DNA of 64,000 nt, taken from NCBI RefSeq assembly GCF_022483985.1, contig NZ_JAKVME010000001.1, positions 1,798,001 to 1,862,000 on the forward strand, in the 5' to 3' direction. Numbering within the stretch: the first letter of the stretch is position 1; every line of letters begins with the position of its first letter. This DNA is from Acetobacter sp. (lineage in GTDB: Bacteria > Pseudomonadota > Alphaproteobacteria > Acetobacterales > Acetobacteraceae). Shown here in pieces: positions 1 to 10,163 of this stretch. Position numbers and translations under genes: made by a program. The notes under the pieces were generated by a model. That model was given only the letters and a program-made list of their open reading frames with translations, had not been told where the DNA came from and did not search any database.

Positions 1-3000
1 TGAAAGGCGTTCAGGCTGGTATAGGACGGGTTCGTCTCGATCAGGTAATTCGCTGTCGGTGACGTGTCCGGCACATAGAGCGCCTTCCCGCCGGGAACGG
101 AGGCGATCAGTTGACTGACGGTCGGTGTACTGGTCGAGATGAAACCCGGAAGAACCAGCGACTGTCCGGCAGCCGCACCACTCTCATGACCGGCGGGCGC
201 AAGCACGCCACCATAACTGGGAAGAGTGGCTGTTCTGGAGGAGGTCGTGTCCGCCGCCTGCGTGCCGGTGCCTGTTCCACCGTTGTTAATGGCGTCTCCA
301 TTGATGGCGGTGGAACCTGTCACTCCACCCGCAACCGCTGTTGACGCATCCGCGAAGCCGTCCTGTGAGCTTGAGGGCGCGACGCTTCCGCCTGTTCCAG
401 GAGTAACGGTCGTGGCAGAACCGCTGATGCCGCCCGGCATTGTGCCTGCATACTGATCATTGGCGGCCAGTTGCGTGCTGCTGGCATGTTCGATGACAGT
501 CGTATTGTTGACCTGCCCCGTGAACGCGCCATTCATGTTCCCGCCCGCAACGATGGTGGCGTTGAGCGCAGGCACGACAGACGTGCCCCACAGACGCACC
601 ACATGTCCGTTCGGCATGAAGGACGGCATCGGCGCTGCAGACATGGCATCCGGGTCTGGATTGATTACGGCGTTCTTATCACCCGGAGGCACCCAGCGTT
701 TGCCCAATTTTGTATCGGCGATGATCGTCCACGTGATACTGCTGTCATAGCCGGTATTGGACAGGCTGGCTCCGGTCAGATTGATATCGCCCCCCGCAGC
801 AAGATGGCTCGCATCGTTGGTGATCGCCCCCAACGTGTCGATAGACAGCGTGCCTCCCGCGTCAATCAGGGAACTTGCATTGCTGGCTGTTGCAGTTTGG
901 GTCTCGAGACCCTGCACTTCCACAGAGGAGTTTTCCGCTCCCTTGCTCATGACGACCAGATAATATCCCTGACCCGGCTTGCCATCCGCGGAATAGAACA
1001 GCTCCGGAACGTAGATCCGCATCACCTCTTTGTAATAGGGCTGCACCTCGTCATAGACGTTGTTGCCGTAAGCATCCCTCCAGGCCGGGTTCAATGCGGG
1101 CGGGTTGGCGAGCTGGTCCTGGGCAAGCGTATAGGTATGGTCATACACCATCTGGGTTATGGTGCTCTGCGTCACCCCGCCATCGATATCGTTGGTGAGT
1201 GAAGCCGCGTGGATGGTGACGTCACCATTTGCGCTTCCGGCAAGAATCTCGGCGGAGCGGTTGAGCACATCACCCGCGTAGGCGCCGCTTTTTCCACCGA
1301 TGCTGATACTGCCATTGTCCGACAGGATGGCGGCTTCGAGATTGGTCAGCGCACCGTCCAGCGCCAGACTGACGCCACCCACCCCGTCGATCAGACCGGT
1401 GTTATAGAGGGCTCCCGGTGTCGAGACGGACAACGTGCCGCCCGCCATCATCGCCCCTGCATTGGTGACAGAGGCCGCGGACACGGTCGCATCCCCGCCT
1501 GCGATCACGCCGCTGCCCGCAGCAATGCTGTAGTCACCACCGATCGCAAGCATCGCGTTGTGTCCGGCCGAGAACATCATCGCGCCCGAGACGGACTGTG
1601 CCGTGCTGAAGCTGAGATCGCGGGTCGCGGAGAGGCCGGAAGCTCCCGTCAGGCTATTGACGGCGAGCGTCAGATCCTGCCCGGACTGCAGCACTCCGTT
1701 CGTGTCATCGACGGACTGGAGCGCCGTCATACCGGGACCGCCCATCAGGGTCAGGTTTCCGCTGACGGTAATGATCTGGCCGTTGCTGTTGGTGAGCGTC
1801 GCGGTTCGCAGCGTTTGATCACGCCCGGCCTGCAACAGGCCGAAACTGTTATTGACTGAGGAAAGCGCTGCACCATCAGCCGTGGCGTCAATCAGAAGAT
1901 TACCATGATCGGACAGGATTTTTCCGGATCCGTTGTCGAGCGAGCCTGTCAGGACGGTCAGATCGCCCGCGCTGTCGATCAGCCCCCCGGCATTGTCGAG
2001 TGTGTCGGCGGTCAGGGCCATCATGCCGGAGGTGGCGGCAATCCGGCCGTTGTCCGTGTTGTCGAGCATGCCGGTGCTGACGGTCAGGGAACCGCTGCCC
2101 GCGCCGATCTGGCCGCCGGCATTATACACGTTCGCACCACCGATCGCCGTGCCGCCAGCGGCATAGATCAGACCCGTATTAGCGACATCACCTGTGGTGG
2201 TCAGGGATGTGTTCGTTCCGGCTTCCAGCGTGCCGCTGTTGTTCAGCGCGGTCGCCGTCGCCGTCAGGCTGTTGCCGTAGGCGATAACCTGCCCCTCGTT
2301 AGAGAAGGTCCCCGCGGTGAGCGAGCGGGTGCGGCTGCCTGCCACGAGGGTCTGCGCGCCGTTGGAGAGAATGGCGCCGGTCGCCTGATTGTCGATCGAC
2401 AAGGCGTTCAATGTAAGCGCGTTGCCCACGCCACTGGTCTGGATCGTACCTGCGTTGACCAGTCCGGCGTCCCCGCCGATCGCCAGCACCAGATTGCCGG
2501 ACGTGCTGGCCAGAACCGCGTTGGCGTCATTCGTAAAGGAGGAGGCTGTGACGGACAGATCACGAACAGCCGCGACATTGCCGCCGTTTTCCATGCTGCC
2601 GGACAGACTCAATGTCATGGTCTGTTCGGTGGTCAGACGGGATGTACCTGCCCCGCTATAGAAGCCCGCGGTCAACGTCAGGTTGTTCGCCGTCTCAAGC
2701 GTTCCACCAGCATTGGTCACGCTGCTGCCGGACACGCCGTTCAGGGACAGGTCGCCACCCAGCGCGGAGACGGTGCCACCGGAATTGTCCAGCGCGCTGA
2801 AGGTAGCGGAAATCGCTCTGGACGCCTGAATGACGCCACCATTGACATTGCTCAGGTTAGCGGCGCTGTTGCCTGCGCCCGCCAGAGTGATGTCACCGCC
2901 CTTGGCCAGAATGGTACTGTTGTCATTGCTGATCTGTCCGGCCGTCAGCGTGACGGCGTCGGAGGACTGGAGCAGGCTGCCCGCGCTCCCGGCGATACTC

Positions 3001-6000
3001 CCGGCCGTAATGGCCAACGGTCCACCAGCAGCGACGATCTGGCCGTTCTCGTTGCTGAAGGCCCCGTTGCTGGCAAGGGTGAGCGCCCCCTGTCCTGTAA
3101 CGCTCTGGCCGGTGCCGATCTGGCCGCCCGCATTGTCAAAACTGCCCGTTCCGGTCGCGGTCAGGGTTGTCCCACCATAGAGTGTGCCGCTGTTGGTCAG
3201 GGTCTGTGATGCCGTGATGTCCAGCTCCTGAGCAGCGCCCACAAATCCGCTGTTGGTCAGGCTGCCTGCGGTGAGGATGGCCTGTCCCTTGCTGGAAATC
3301 AGGCTGCCGGACGAGACCATCTGTCCCGTCTCCGTCACGCTCAGGGTCGAGGCGGTAGTCAGTGTTCCGGTGTTGGTCAGATCAGCGCCCTGAACCGTCA
3401 GGGTGCCGTTCGCACCCGTTGTTTCCAGAACACCGGCATTGTTGATCGTGCCAGCCCGGACCGTCAGATTGCCGCCCGTGCTGGCCACGACCGCCACGGT
3501 GGAGGGTGTTGTGCCCGCATGGGTGGTCAGTGCGCCCGTCTGCACGGCCAGATCCTGTGTCGCGACGATATGGCCTGCGGTATCAAGCGATGATCCGAAG
3601 TTCAGCCCAAGGATAGTTCCGGCATTGACGATGGAGCCCGTGTTGCCGGTAAAGCTGTCGCCCGAGAGCGTCATGCCCGTCGCCGACTGCACGATGCCGT
3701 CGTCATTGCGGAATAGACCGGTACCGGATGAGGCGGTCAGCGCTCCGGCCTGAGCGTTGAATGTGCCGCCGGAATTATCGATGGCGTTCGCCGTGACGGA
3801 AAGATCGGTCGCAGCCTGTAACGTGCCGGTGAGATTGGAGACGGACTGCGCCGCTGTCGCGCTCTGTCCGCCGACCGTCATTGCGCCGGATTTCGACAGG
3901 ATCGCACCGCCAGCCATATTGGTGAGCGTGTCAGCCCTGATGTTGGTGGCGGTATCGCCTTGCAGCAGGCCACCGCTGTTGGTGACAGTGTTAGCAGCGA
4001 CGATCAGGCCGTCCTGACTGGCCAGTATCTGGCCATTGCTGTTGGTGAGCGTGCCTGCACTGAGCGACAGCGCCCCGTCAGCGGCGATCTGCGCGGTGGT
4101 TCCCTTGTTGGCGAGGGCGCCGGTGGCGCTGATGTTTCCACCCGTCGCTCCATAGAGCGTGCCGCTATTGGTCAGGTCACCACTGACCAGCGCGGTCAGC
4201 AGCTCCTTGGCCGCCAGCGTATCTGTGTTGGTGAGAGCGGCCGCCTGCAGGGTCAATGCCCCGCCCAGCGCGCTGATCTTGCCGCTGTTGGCCACCAAAC
4301 CGGTGGAGACGATGGTCGCCGTCCCGCTGCCGAGGATCGCGCCTGTATTGGAGAGACCACCTGTCGCTGTGCGAACCTCAAGGGTCGAACCAGCCTGCAG
4401 GGTTTCAATGGCGCCCGCGTTGACGAGTTGTCCCGTGCCGGTCGTGGTCAGGCTGCCATTGCCCGTGACAGCAGCAAGGATACCGCTGGCCTCGTTGGTA
4501 AAACTGCCGACCGTGAGGTTGAAGCCTTTCTGCCCGACAAGCTGCCCGCCGTTGCTCAGCGTCCCGGCCATCTTCAGGGTCAGAACGCCAGTGCTGACCA
4601 GGGCGCTTTTGCTATCGGTTTCATAATTACTGGTATTCAGCGACAGTGTCCCGGCCGCGCCGAGTGAGCCACCCTGATTGTAGAGCGTGGTCATCGGCTG
4701 GTCGCCATTGGCCAGATAGAGGCCCGCGCCCGTGGACTGGATCAGCCCGCCATTACGGTTATCGAGCGTCGGAGTGGTGATCGTGACGTCGCCCTGCCCC
4801 TGAATCGCGCCATTCCGGTTGCCTATGGTCCCGGCCTGAATCGTGACAGGACCTGAGGTCGAGATGATCTTTCCGGAATCGTTCGCAAGCGTTGCCGCCT
4901 GCACCATCAGGCTGGATGTACCGGCGCCGATCTGGCCGTTCTGATTGTCGAGCGCGCCGGATGTCGTCACACTGTCAGCCGCAGCGCCATAGAGCGTGCC
5001 GCTGTTGGTCAGGCCATCCGTCGCCGTGACGGCCAGTGTTCCAGCGGTCGCACCGATGCTGCCGGTGTTGGCGAGGTCACTGACCGAGAGCACCAGTCCC
5101 GAAGTACCCGCCGCCGTCAGACTGCCGCTGTTGGTGAGCGCGCCTGTCGTCAGAATGGCGTCACCCGCAGCCGCCAGCGTGCCGCTATTGACCAGCGCGC
5201 CACCGGCAATCGCCACATCACCGGACGTAGCGGTACCGATTTGCCCGGCGTTGTTCAGACCCGCTGTGCCGGTGGTGATAGCCACCATACCGTTATCGGC
5301 GGCGATGACGCCATTGCCACCGTTGACGATGCCCTGATCGGCGCTGAGGGACAGGGCATTGCCTGCGGACAGACGACCGTCATTGCTGATGGCCCCGCCC
5401 GTGACCGCCATGGCCAGAGAAGCCCCGGCCTGCAGGGTTGAGCCTGCGTCCGCGGTATAGGATGTGACCTGCGCTGTCAGGTTACCGCCCGCCTGGATCT
5501 GCCCCGCGCCCGTATTGGACAGGCTGCCGGTCTCCAGCGCGATGTCGCGGTTCTGTGAGAGGATCTGTCCGGCGGTGTTGGCGATCGACTGCGCCCGGAT
5601 GGTCAGCGGACCAGCAACCGTGCCGATTTCACCCGCATTGATCAGGTTCCCGGCAGTCGTCAGCGCCACGCCCGCCTGTCCGACGATGATGCCGCTTCCC
5701 GCATTGGAAACAGTCCCGGCCGAGGCGAGGGTTGTGCCGGATGTCGCGCTGATCTGGCCCGCATTGGACAGCCCATGCGTCACAGCAAGGGCGACGCCGC
5801 TACTCCCCGCAGCCGTCATGGCCCCGGTGTTGTTGAGCGTATCGGCGGAAACACCCAGATGATCACCTGCGCCGACCGTACCCTGATTGGTCACATCGGA
5901 TGCGGATGCGATGGAGGCCACGCCCCCTGCCTGAAGCGTGCCAGTGTTGGTCACGCCGTTGGTCTGCACGGTCACGTTGCCCGTGGCCGTCATCGACCCG

Positions 6001-6899
6001 TTGAGCACCAGACGACCGTCTGCGGTCAGCGCCATGTCGCCCGCATTGGCGGCCATCGCGCCGTTGACGCGCACGCCTGCGCCGGTCTCGTTGACCAGCA
6101 TGGAGATGCGGTTGGCGTACATGCCGCCCATGGCCGAGCTGTCGATGGCAAACTCGGGTGTCTTCGAGCCGTCAGACGCCAGTTTCGTGACATTGCCGGT
6201 GTTGTAATCGACCCGGTTGCGCCCCACGACGAGGTTCGCCGTCTGGGCGTTGACCTGCGCGTTCAAGGCGACGCGGCGGCTGATGATGTCAAGAACCGGC
6301 ACGGCGGTAAAGTTACCGCCCTTGCCCTCAAAGGCGATCAGCCCGTCGCTTACGGTCAGGGCCGCCAGACCACCGGCGGCGTTGAATTCCGGATGACCCG
6401 TGGAAAGCGTCGCCCGGTCGATATTGATGAATCCGCAACCGTTGCAGGTAATGCCGTTCGGGTTGGCGATGACTACATTGGCTTTCGCGCCCGCGACTTC
6501 GGTAAAACCGTTCATCTGACTGGCCTGCGTACCTGTCACCTCGTTGAGGATGACATGCGCAGAGTGTCCGTTCAGGTTGGCGTTTCCGTAGATATAGCCG
6601 CCAAGCTGCGTCTGCGTCGCCTGCGTGGCGTTGTTGAGGATCAGCCCCTTCTGCTCCACGTTGTATTGCGTGAACATGTTGTGGGACAGGCCCGCGCCGT
6701 TCGGCGTGGCGATGTTGAGCTGTTCGACCCCGTTCTGCGTACGATCGAGCGTCGGCGCGGGAGCCGCGGGCTCCGTGCGGTTATCGATGACAATAGTGGG
6801 CTCTTCAGCGCTGGCGACAGCAGGCGCCATGGCCAGCGTCAGACTTGAAACCCAACTGATGCTCGCCAGCAGACGCCGGTATGTCCGGAACCAGTTCAT
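1..6899 (-). CDS. Two-partner-secretion exoprotein (TpsA, filamentous haemagglutinin type), 5' part
   Basis: The frame starts at 6899 and stays open to the left edge, so 2,299 codons are visible and the C-terminus is missing. Residues 1-30 look like a signal peptide ending in ASA. The TPS secretion domain follows, with the NPNG motif at about residue 143 followed by a CNGC motif. The rest is a long beta-helix of degenerate repeats rich in T-N-S-G. The last visible residues include LIETNPSYT, typical of late haemagglutinin repeats. The start codon overlaps the stop of the TpsB gene (TGATG), so the pair is translationally coupled. In this family the protein crosses the outer membrane through TpsB and acts as an adhesin or contact-dependent effector. 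Which applies cannot be said without the C-terminus. Confidence 0.9.
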   Translation of the reverse strand, partial: MNWFRTYRRLLASISWVSSLTLAMAPAVASAEEPTIVIDNRTEPAAPAPTLDRTQNGVEQLNIATPNGAGLSHNMFTQYNVEQKGLILNNATQATQTQLGGYIYGNANLNGHSAHVILNEVTGTQASQMNGFTEVAGAKANVVIANPNGITCNGCGFINIDRATLSTGHPEFNAAGGLAALTVSDGLIAFEGKGGNFTAVPVLDIISRRVALNAQVNAQTANLVVGRNRVDYNTGNVTKLASDGSKTPEFAIDSSAMGGMYANRISMLVNETGAGVRVNGAMAANAGDMALTADGRLVLNGSMTATGNVTVQTNGVTNTGTLQAGGVASIASASDVTNQGTVGAGDHLGVSADTLNNTGAMTAAGSSGVALAVTHGLSNAGQISATSGTTLASAGTVSNAGSGIIVGQAGVALTTAGNLINAGEIGTVAGPLTIRAQSIANTAGQILSQNRDIALETGSLSNTGAGQIQAGGNLTAQVTSYTADAGSTLQAGASLAMAVTGGAISNDGRLSAGNALSLSADQGIVNGGNGVIAADNGMVAITTGTAGLNNAGQIGTATSGDVAIAGGALVNSGTLAAAGDAILTTGALTNSGSLTAAGTSGLVLSVSDLANTGSIGATAGTLAVTATDGLTNSGTLYGAAADSVTTSGALDNQNGQIGAGTSSLMVQAATLANDSGKIISTSGPVTIQAGTIGNRNGAIQGQGDVTITTPTLDNRNGGLIQSTGAGLYLANGDQPMTTLYNQGGSLGAAGTLSLNTSNYETDSKSALVSTGVLTLKMAGTLSNGGQLVGQKGFNLTVGSFTNEASGILAAVTGNGSLTTTGTGQLVNAGAIETLQAGSTLEVRTATGGLSNTGAILGSGTATIVSTGLVANSGKISALGGALTLQAAALTNTDTLAAKELLTALVSGDLTNSGTLYGATGGNISATGALANKGTTAQIAADGALSLSAGTLTNSNGQILASQDGLIVAANTVTNSGGLLQGDTATNIRADTLTNMAGGAILSKSGAMTVGGQSATAAQSVSNLTGTLQAATDLSVTANAIDNSGGTFNAQAGALTASSGTGLFRNDDGIVQSATGMTLSGDSFTGNTGSIVNAGTILGLNFGSSLDTAGHIVATQDLAVQTGALTTHAGTTPSTVAVVASTGGNLTVRAGTINNAGVLETTGANGTLTVQGADLTNTGTLTTASTLSVTETGQMVSSGSLISSKGQAILTAGSLTNSGFVGAAQELDITASQTLTNSGTLYGGTTLTATGTGSFDNAGGQIGTGQSVTGQGALTLASNGAFSNENGQIVAAGGPLAITAGSIAGSAGSLLQSSDAVTLTAGQISNDNSTILAKGGDITLAGAGNSAANLSNVNGGVIQASRAISATFSALDNSGGTVSALGGDLSLNGVSGSSVTNAGGTLETANNLTLTAGFYSGAGTSRLTTEQTMTLSLSGSMENGGNVAAVRDLSVTASSFTNDANAVLASTSGNLVLAIGGDAGLVNAGTIQTSGVGNALTLNALSIDNQATGAILSNGAQTLVAGSRTRSLTAGTFSNEGQVIAYGNSLTATATALNNSGTLEAGTNTSLTTTGDVANTGLIYAAGGTAIGGANVYNAGGQIGAGSGSLTVSTGMLDNTDNGRIAATSGMMALTADTLDNAGGLIDSAGDLTVLTGSLDNGSGKILSDHGNLLIDATADGAALSSVNNSFGLLQAGRDQTLRTATLTNSNGQIITVSGNLTLMGGPGMTALQSVDDTNGVLQSGQDLTLAVNSLTGASGLSATRDLSFSTAQSVSGAMMFSAGHNAMLAIGGDYSIAAGSGVIAGGDATVSAASVTNAGAMMAGGTLSVSTPGALYNTGLIDGVGGVSLALDGALTNLEAAILSDNGSISIGGKSGAYAGDVLNRSAEILAGSANGDVTIHAASLTNDIDGGVTQSTITQMVYDHTYTLAQDQLANPPALNPAWRDAYGNNVYDEVQPYYKEVMRIYVPELFYSADGKPGQGYYLVVMSKGAENSSVEVQGLETQTATASNASSLIDAGGTLSIDTLGAITNDASHLAAGGDINLTGASLSNTGYDSSITWTIIADTKLGKRWVPPGDKNAVINPDPDAMSAAPMPSFMPNGHVVRLWGTSVVPALNATIVAGGNMNGAFTGQVNNTTVIEHASSTQLAANDQYAGTMPGGISGSATTVTPGTGGSVAPSSSQDGFADASTAVAGGVTGSTAINGDAINNGGTGTGTQAADTTSSRTATLPSYGGVLAPAGHESGAAAGQSLVLPGFISTSTPTVSQLIASVPGGKALYVPDTSPTANYLIETNPSYTSLNAF

Positions 6900-8695
6900 C
6901 AGAAACGCACTCCCGCCTGAAAGCCCGCAATCCAGCCCTCCTGCGGAAGAGGCCCACGCGCGACCGAGTGGGTTATGTTCGCCATCCAGAAAATCGATCC
7001 GCGTGTCTTGCGAAATCCGATACCGGCACCTGCGATATTGCCGCCCTTCAGCGCGGGCGGCAGGGTGTTGGAGCGGTAACCCAAACGAGTCATGCCAACA
7101 TCCAGAATGCCGTAAACTTCAGTGCTTTCAATAAACAGTCGGCAGAAGCCGCGATAAGCCCCACAATGATCACTCATGCCTGCGCCGGTCAGCGGCCAGG
7201 AGAGATCATTGCGCATGTAGAGACCGTCATTGCCCACCAGCATCTGGCTGAGGAAGCCGCGCACGGTATAGGGACCACCGAGCTGAAGCTGCTGACTCGT
7301 GAACTGATTTTCCGTGCTGTATTCACCATGAATCGAGGTGTGCCACAGCAGGCTGAACGGCAGCGGCTTGTAACCGTCAATATCGAGGGTCGGCTTGACG
7401 TATTGCGTATGCGGGTCAGCCTCACCGGGATCGGTAAAATACGAGTGTGTGCCGACACCTCTCACACCAAAGCGCATACCGAGGGTGATATACCAGATGC
7501 CGCCCCAGGCCTTGAGGGACTCACTGGCCTGCGCGACGACCGAGCCCTGACGCGCGCTCTGGGTTTCAAGACGCGTGCGATCGAGTGTCGAGGAAAAGGA
7601 TTTCAGTTCGTAAAAAGCCTGAAGCGTTGTGACACCGATCTGATTGCGCAGCACCTCGCGCGAGACGCCGAAACGGAAATCCTTGCGCTTTCCGGCAAAG
7701 CGGTAATCCTCGCCAAGGCTCTGAAGATGATAGACATCGCTGGACATCCACCACCCACCGAACACGGTCCACTTTCCAAACGGAATGGAGCCGTTAGCTG
7801 AAATATACTGCGTGTTTCGATGGCCAGCATCACCCACCAGCGAGTGGTCATATTCAACCGACCACATGTCCAGCAGGCCCAGCGCATCGTCGGCGCGCAG
7901 CAGGACGTGACCGGTTTCACGGCCTGTTTCCGGCTGTCCGTTGTTATCCGCCCAGATCTGTCCGTGAAAGACCCCCGGCGCAGGCTGGAGAATACGCACC
8001 TGCGTCTCGCCGGGATTTTTGCCCGGCGCGATCTTCATGCGTGCCGACCAGCTGGGCAGGCGGTTCATCTGGTCGAGACCCTGCTCCAGATCGCGCAGGT
8101 TCAGAATATGGTCCCGCATACCGGGAAATGCTGCGACCTCATGCAGCCGCGGTTCAATACCCTCGAAGAGAAAACCCGCGATCTTGCCTTCAATGACGAC
8201 AATCCGCAGATGGCCGCTGGCGAGGGACTGTTCAGGAAGATAGGCCCGCGACGTCACATTGCCCTGCGCCAGATAACTGCCATTCACATCATCCAGAGCA
8301 TGATTGAGATCGCCCGTCGTGAGGCAACGCCCGGCATAACGCTGGATGATGGTGTGACGGTCGCCCGGAGAAAGATGGTCCGCACCCTCGATGGAGATCG
8401 ACCTGACCTCCACACAGTGGGTCGAGGATGTGCTCTCCTTGGGCTCGTTCAGGATCTGCGTGCTGTTATCCGGTGGCGGCAGCATGTTCAGATCCTGCTG
8501 CCGCTGCTGATACCGCTGGAACTGATCCTGCGCCGAGCCCGGTCCTGCCGGAAGCGGCATGTTGCCGAAACCGCTCGCCGGTGGCTCCGCTCCAGCCGGG
8601 GCCGCCAGCGCAGAGTGGAACGAAAACAGACCAGACAGCAGCAGTCCTCCCATGACAACAGGACGACCGAACAGAACAGGACGCATACAAAGCAC
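6899..8695 (-). CDS. Two-partner-secretion outer-membrane transporter (TpsB, FhaC/ShlB family)
   Basis: 598 residues. A signal peptide covers about residues 1-31, followed by a Pro/Gln-rich linker (to about 85) and a POTRA_2/ShlB-type region (about 90-190) with a Cys pair. The rest is a 16-strand-type beta barrel ending in GVRF, with the conserved VRGF motif of the Omp85/TpsB lid loop at about residue 480. It should export the exoprotein encoded immediately downstream. The gene sits between an IalB-like gene (41-bp gap) and tpsA (1-base overlap), so the three probably form one transcript. Length and layout are normal for the family. Confidence 0.93.
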   Translation of the reverse strand: MLCMRPVLFGRPVVMGGLLLSGLFSFHSALAAPAGAEPPASGFGNMPLPAGPGSAQDQFQRYQQRQQDLNMLPPPDNSTQILNEPKESTSSTHCVEVRSISIEGADHLSPGDRHTIIQRYAGRCLTTGDLNHALDDVNGSYLAQGNVTSRAYLPEQSLASGHLRIVVIEGKIAGFLFEGIEPRLHEVAAFPGMRDHILNLRDLEQGLDQMNRLPSWSARMKIAPGKNPGETQVRILQPAPGVFHGQIWADNNGQPETGRETGHVLLRADDALGLLDMWSVEYDHSLVGDAGHRNTQYISANGSIPFGKWTVFGGWWMSSDVYHLQSLGEDYRFAGKRKDFRFGVSREVLRNQIGVTTLQAFYELKSFSSTLDRTRLETQSARQGSVVAQASESLKAWGGIWYITLGMRFGVRGVGTHSYFTDPGEADPHTQYVKPTLDIDGYKPLPFSLLWHTSIHGEYSTENQFTSQQLQLGGPYTVRGFLSQMLVGNDGLYMRNDLSWPLTGAGMSDHCGAYRGFCRLFIESTEVYGILDVGMTRLGYRSNTLPPALKGGNIAGAGIGFRKTRGSIFWMANITHSVARGPLPQEGWIAGFQAGVRF

Positions 8696-8736
8696 CGGCT
8701 AATCAGGTGAAAAAACGACTGAATACGACAAAAAGA

Positions 8737-9357
8737 TCAGTGAGATGCGCTTGGAGAAATCCACCCGTCCAGCGCCTTCAGTCCGTCATCCGCACCCACC
8801 ATTTCAAAGTTGATGGTCAGCACGCCACCTGCCAGCTTATCCGCCATGATATGACCCTGCTTCGCATGACGCAGGTCTTTGACCTGATCATCCGTCAGAT
8901 CGGCTGACGCCAGACATCCTGTCGACACGCAGCTCTGCCACACGAGTGTCAACGGTCCGCTCTTGTCGGCTGCGACACGGGGCTGGGTTTTCAGGGAAAG
9001 ACCAAGCGGGGTCTCGACCGTCAGACGCCATGGGCGTGCGGACAGCGGTGTCTTGTTGTCCACCTGTGCACGGGCAAAAATGACTGCGCCCAACGGCACG
9101 GTCTTCTTCTGGACGTCCTGCATGGCGAGCGGCTGCTCCATCACGCACAGCACCGGCAAGGTCGTCACGTTCGCACCCGGAAACACGCAGCGATAATTCC
9201 AGGGACCGGACGTACCCGTCAGCGTCGTCGGAGAGGGCTGTGGCTGTGTCAGCGCAGACGCAGCCACCGTTTTGCCCGTCGCGGCCTGAGCGGACCCATG
9301 CGCAAAAAGCACTGCCAGAAAACACGACGCCATGAATTTTCTACTGATGGAGAACAA
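8737..9357 (-). CDS. IalB-family (invasion-associated locus B) secreted protein
   Basis: 206 residues with a signal peptide at about 1-26 (ending AQA). An IalB domain follows from about residue 50 to the end, with the family's two Cys pairs (RCVF/LCVMEQ and QSCVSTGC) that should form disulphides in the periplasm. The family was named from Bartonella and is widespread in alpha-proteobacteria, where it is a small periplasmic or envelope protein of unclear biochemical role. It is the first gene of the IalB-TpsB-TpsA cluster, suggesting a part in folding or export of the exoprotein. That role is inference. Upstream, 9358-9629 holds only AT-rich sequence that probably includes the promoter. Confidence 0.85.
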   Translation of the reverse strand: MFSISRKFMASCFLAVLFAHGSAQAATGKTVAASALTQPQPSPTTLTGTSGPWNYRCVFPGANVTTLPVLCVMEQPLAMQDVQKKTVPLGAVIFARAQVDNKTPLSARPWRLTVETPLGLSLKTQPRVAADKSGPLTLVWQSCVSTGCLASADLTDDQVKDLRHAKQGHIMADKLAGGVLTINFEMVGADDGLKALDGWISPSASH

Positions 9358-9629
9358 CAGACAAACTCCGTTAATTTCTGTTGCAAAGCATTACGGCAAA
9401 AAATCCGGCCTTTCCATGACAATGAACAAATTATGAAACAATGTGTCATATTCAACACGACCGTCGAGACAAATCGACAACTTCAAAACACAAAATAAAC
9501 CTTTATCCCTGCACACCCAATCCTCGACATAATTCTCCCTTCCCGCCATCACACACACATCTGTAATTTCATGTTATCTCTCCATGCGGCTGACACGCGT
9601 TACAAAAACGACGTGTTTCGCGTCCCTGA

Positions 9630-10163
9630 TTATTTTTTGAGAAGTTTCTGTATGGTTTCGTTGAGAGCTTCGATGGCGGCCTCCTTTGCAGCGTCGCTGT
9701 CGAGCCCTCCCTCGACAACGGAAAGAGCGACGAACGCCGCAAGCCGGTCGGCCGTCTGCTCGACCGCCCGCCCGAACGGAATGCTGTCAGCCTCCAGACC
9801 GTCAGCGATCTCGCGTCCGATCCGCCGCATCGCCTCGCGCTCTCCCTGACTGAGCCGCGGTGACGAGACCTCGCCCGTCACGGACGGACAGGGCATGCCA
9901 GTCTGCATTCCGTCATGCACCGGCCAGTCATACAGAACGGACAGGCGCTGGCAGTATCGCCGGACATCGAGATTTTCTCCTGGTAACGCAAGAGGATATG
10001 TCGTGCCGTCATGGAACACGACCTCCGCCTGATATAGAGGCGCTCCCCTCCTCCCGGGCAGAGGGTTCACCAGCAGGGACCTTACAGCCTCAGGCTCAAG
10101 ATGGTCCGGATCAACAAAATCCCCGACGATCGACGTTGCCGTCCTGTGACGCGTCACATTCAT
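9630..10163 (-). CDS. Unknown 177-residue protein, last gene of the XRE operon
   Basis: I do not recognise the family. The N-terminal half (about 20-85) is a small mixed domain containing YQAEVVFHDGTTY, like a short beta-rich fold. The C-terminal half is strongly helical and ends in a Lys-rich tail. The start overlaps the stop of the upstream XRE gene (ATGA at 10160-10163), so it is translationally coupled. No signal peptide or membrane segment is visible, and the protein is probably cytoplasmic. The tight coupling suggests it is a partner of the regulators rather than an independent gene. Confidence 0.8.
   Translation of the reverse strand: MNVTRHRTATSIVGDFVDPDHLEPEAVRSLLVNPLPGRRGAPLYQAEVVFHDGTTYPLALPGENLDVRRYCQRLSVLYDWPVHDGMQTGMPCPSVTGEVSSPRLSQGEREAMRRIGREIADGLEADSIPFGRAVEQTADRLAAFVALSVVEGGLDSDAAKEAAIEALNETIQKLLKK

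Noticed and set aside
1905-3209. 434-residue + strand frame, and other long + frames in 111-6848
   Set aside because: They are antisense to the tpsA frame, compositionally repetitive (Gln/Arg/Gly), and have no family signature; the minus frame with its signal peptide, TPS domain and repeats explains the region.
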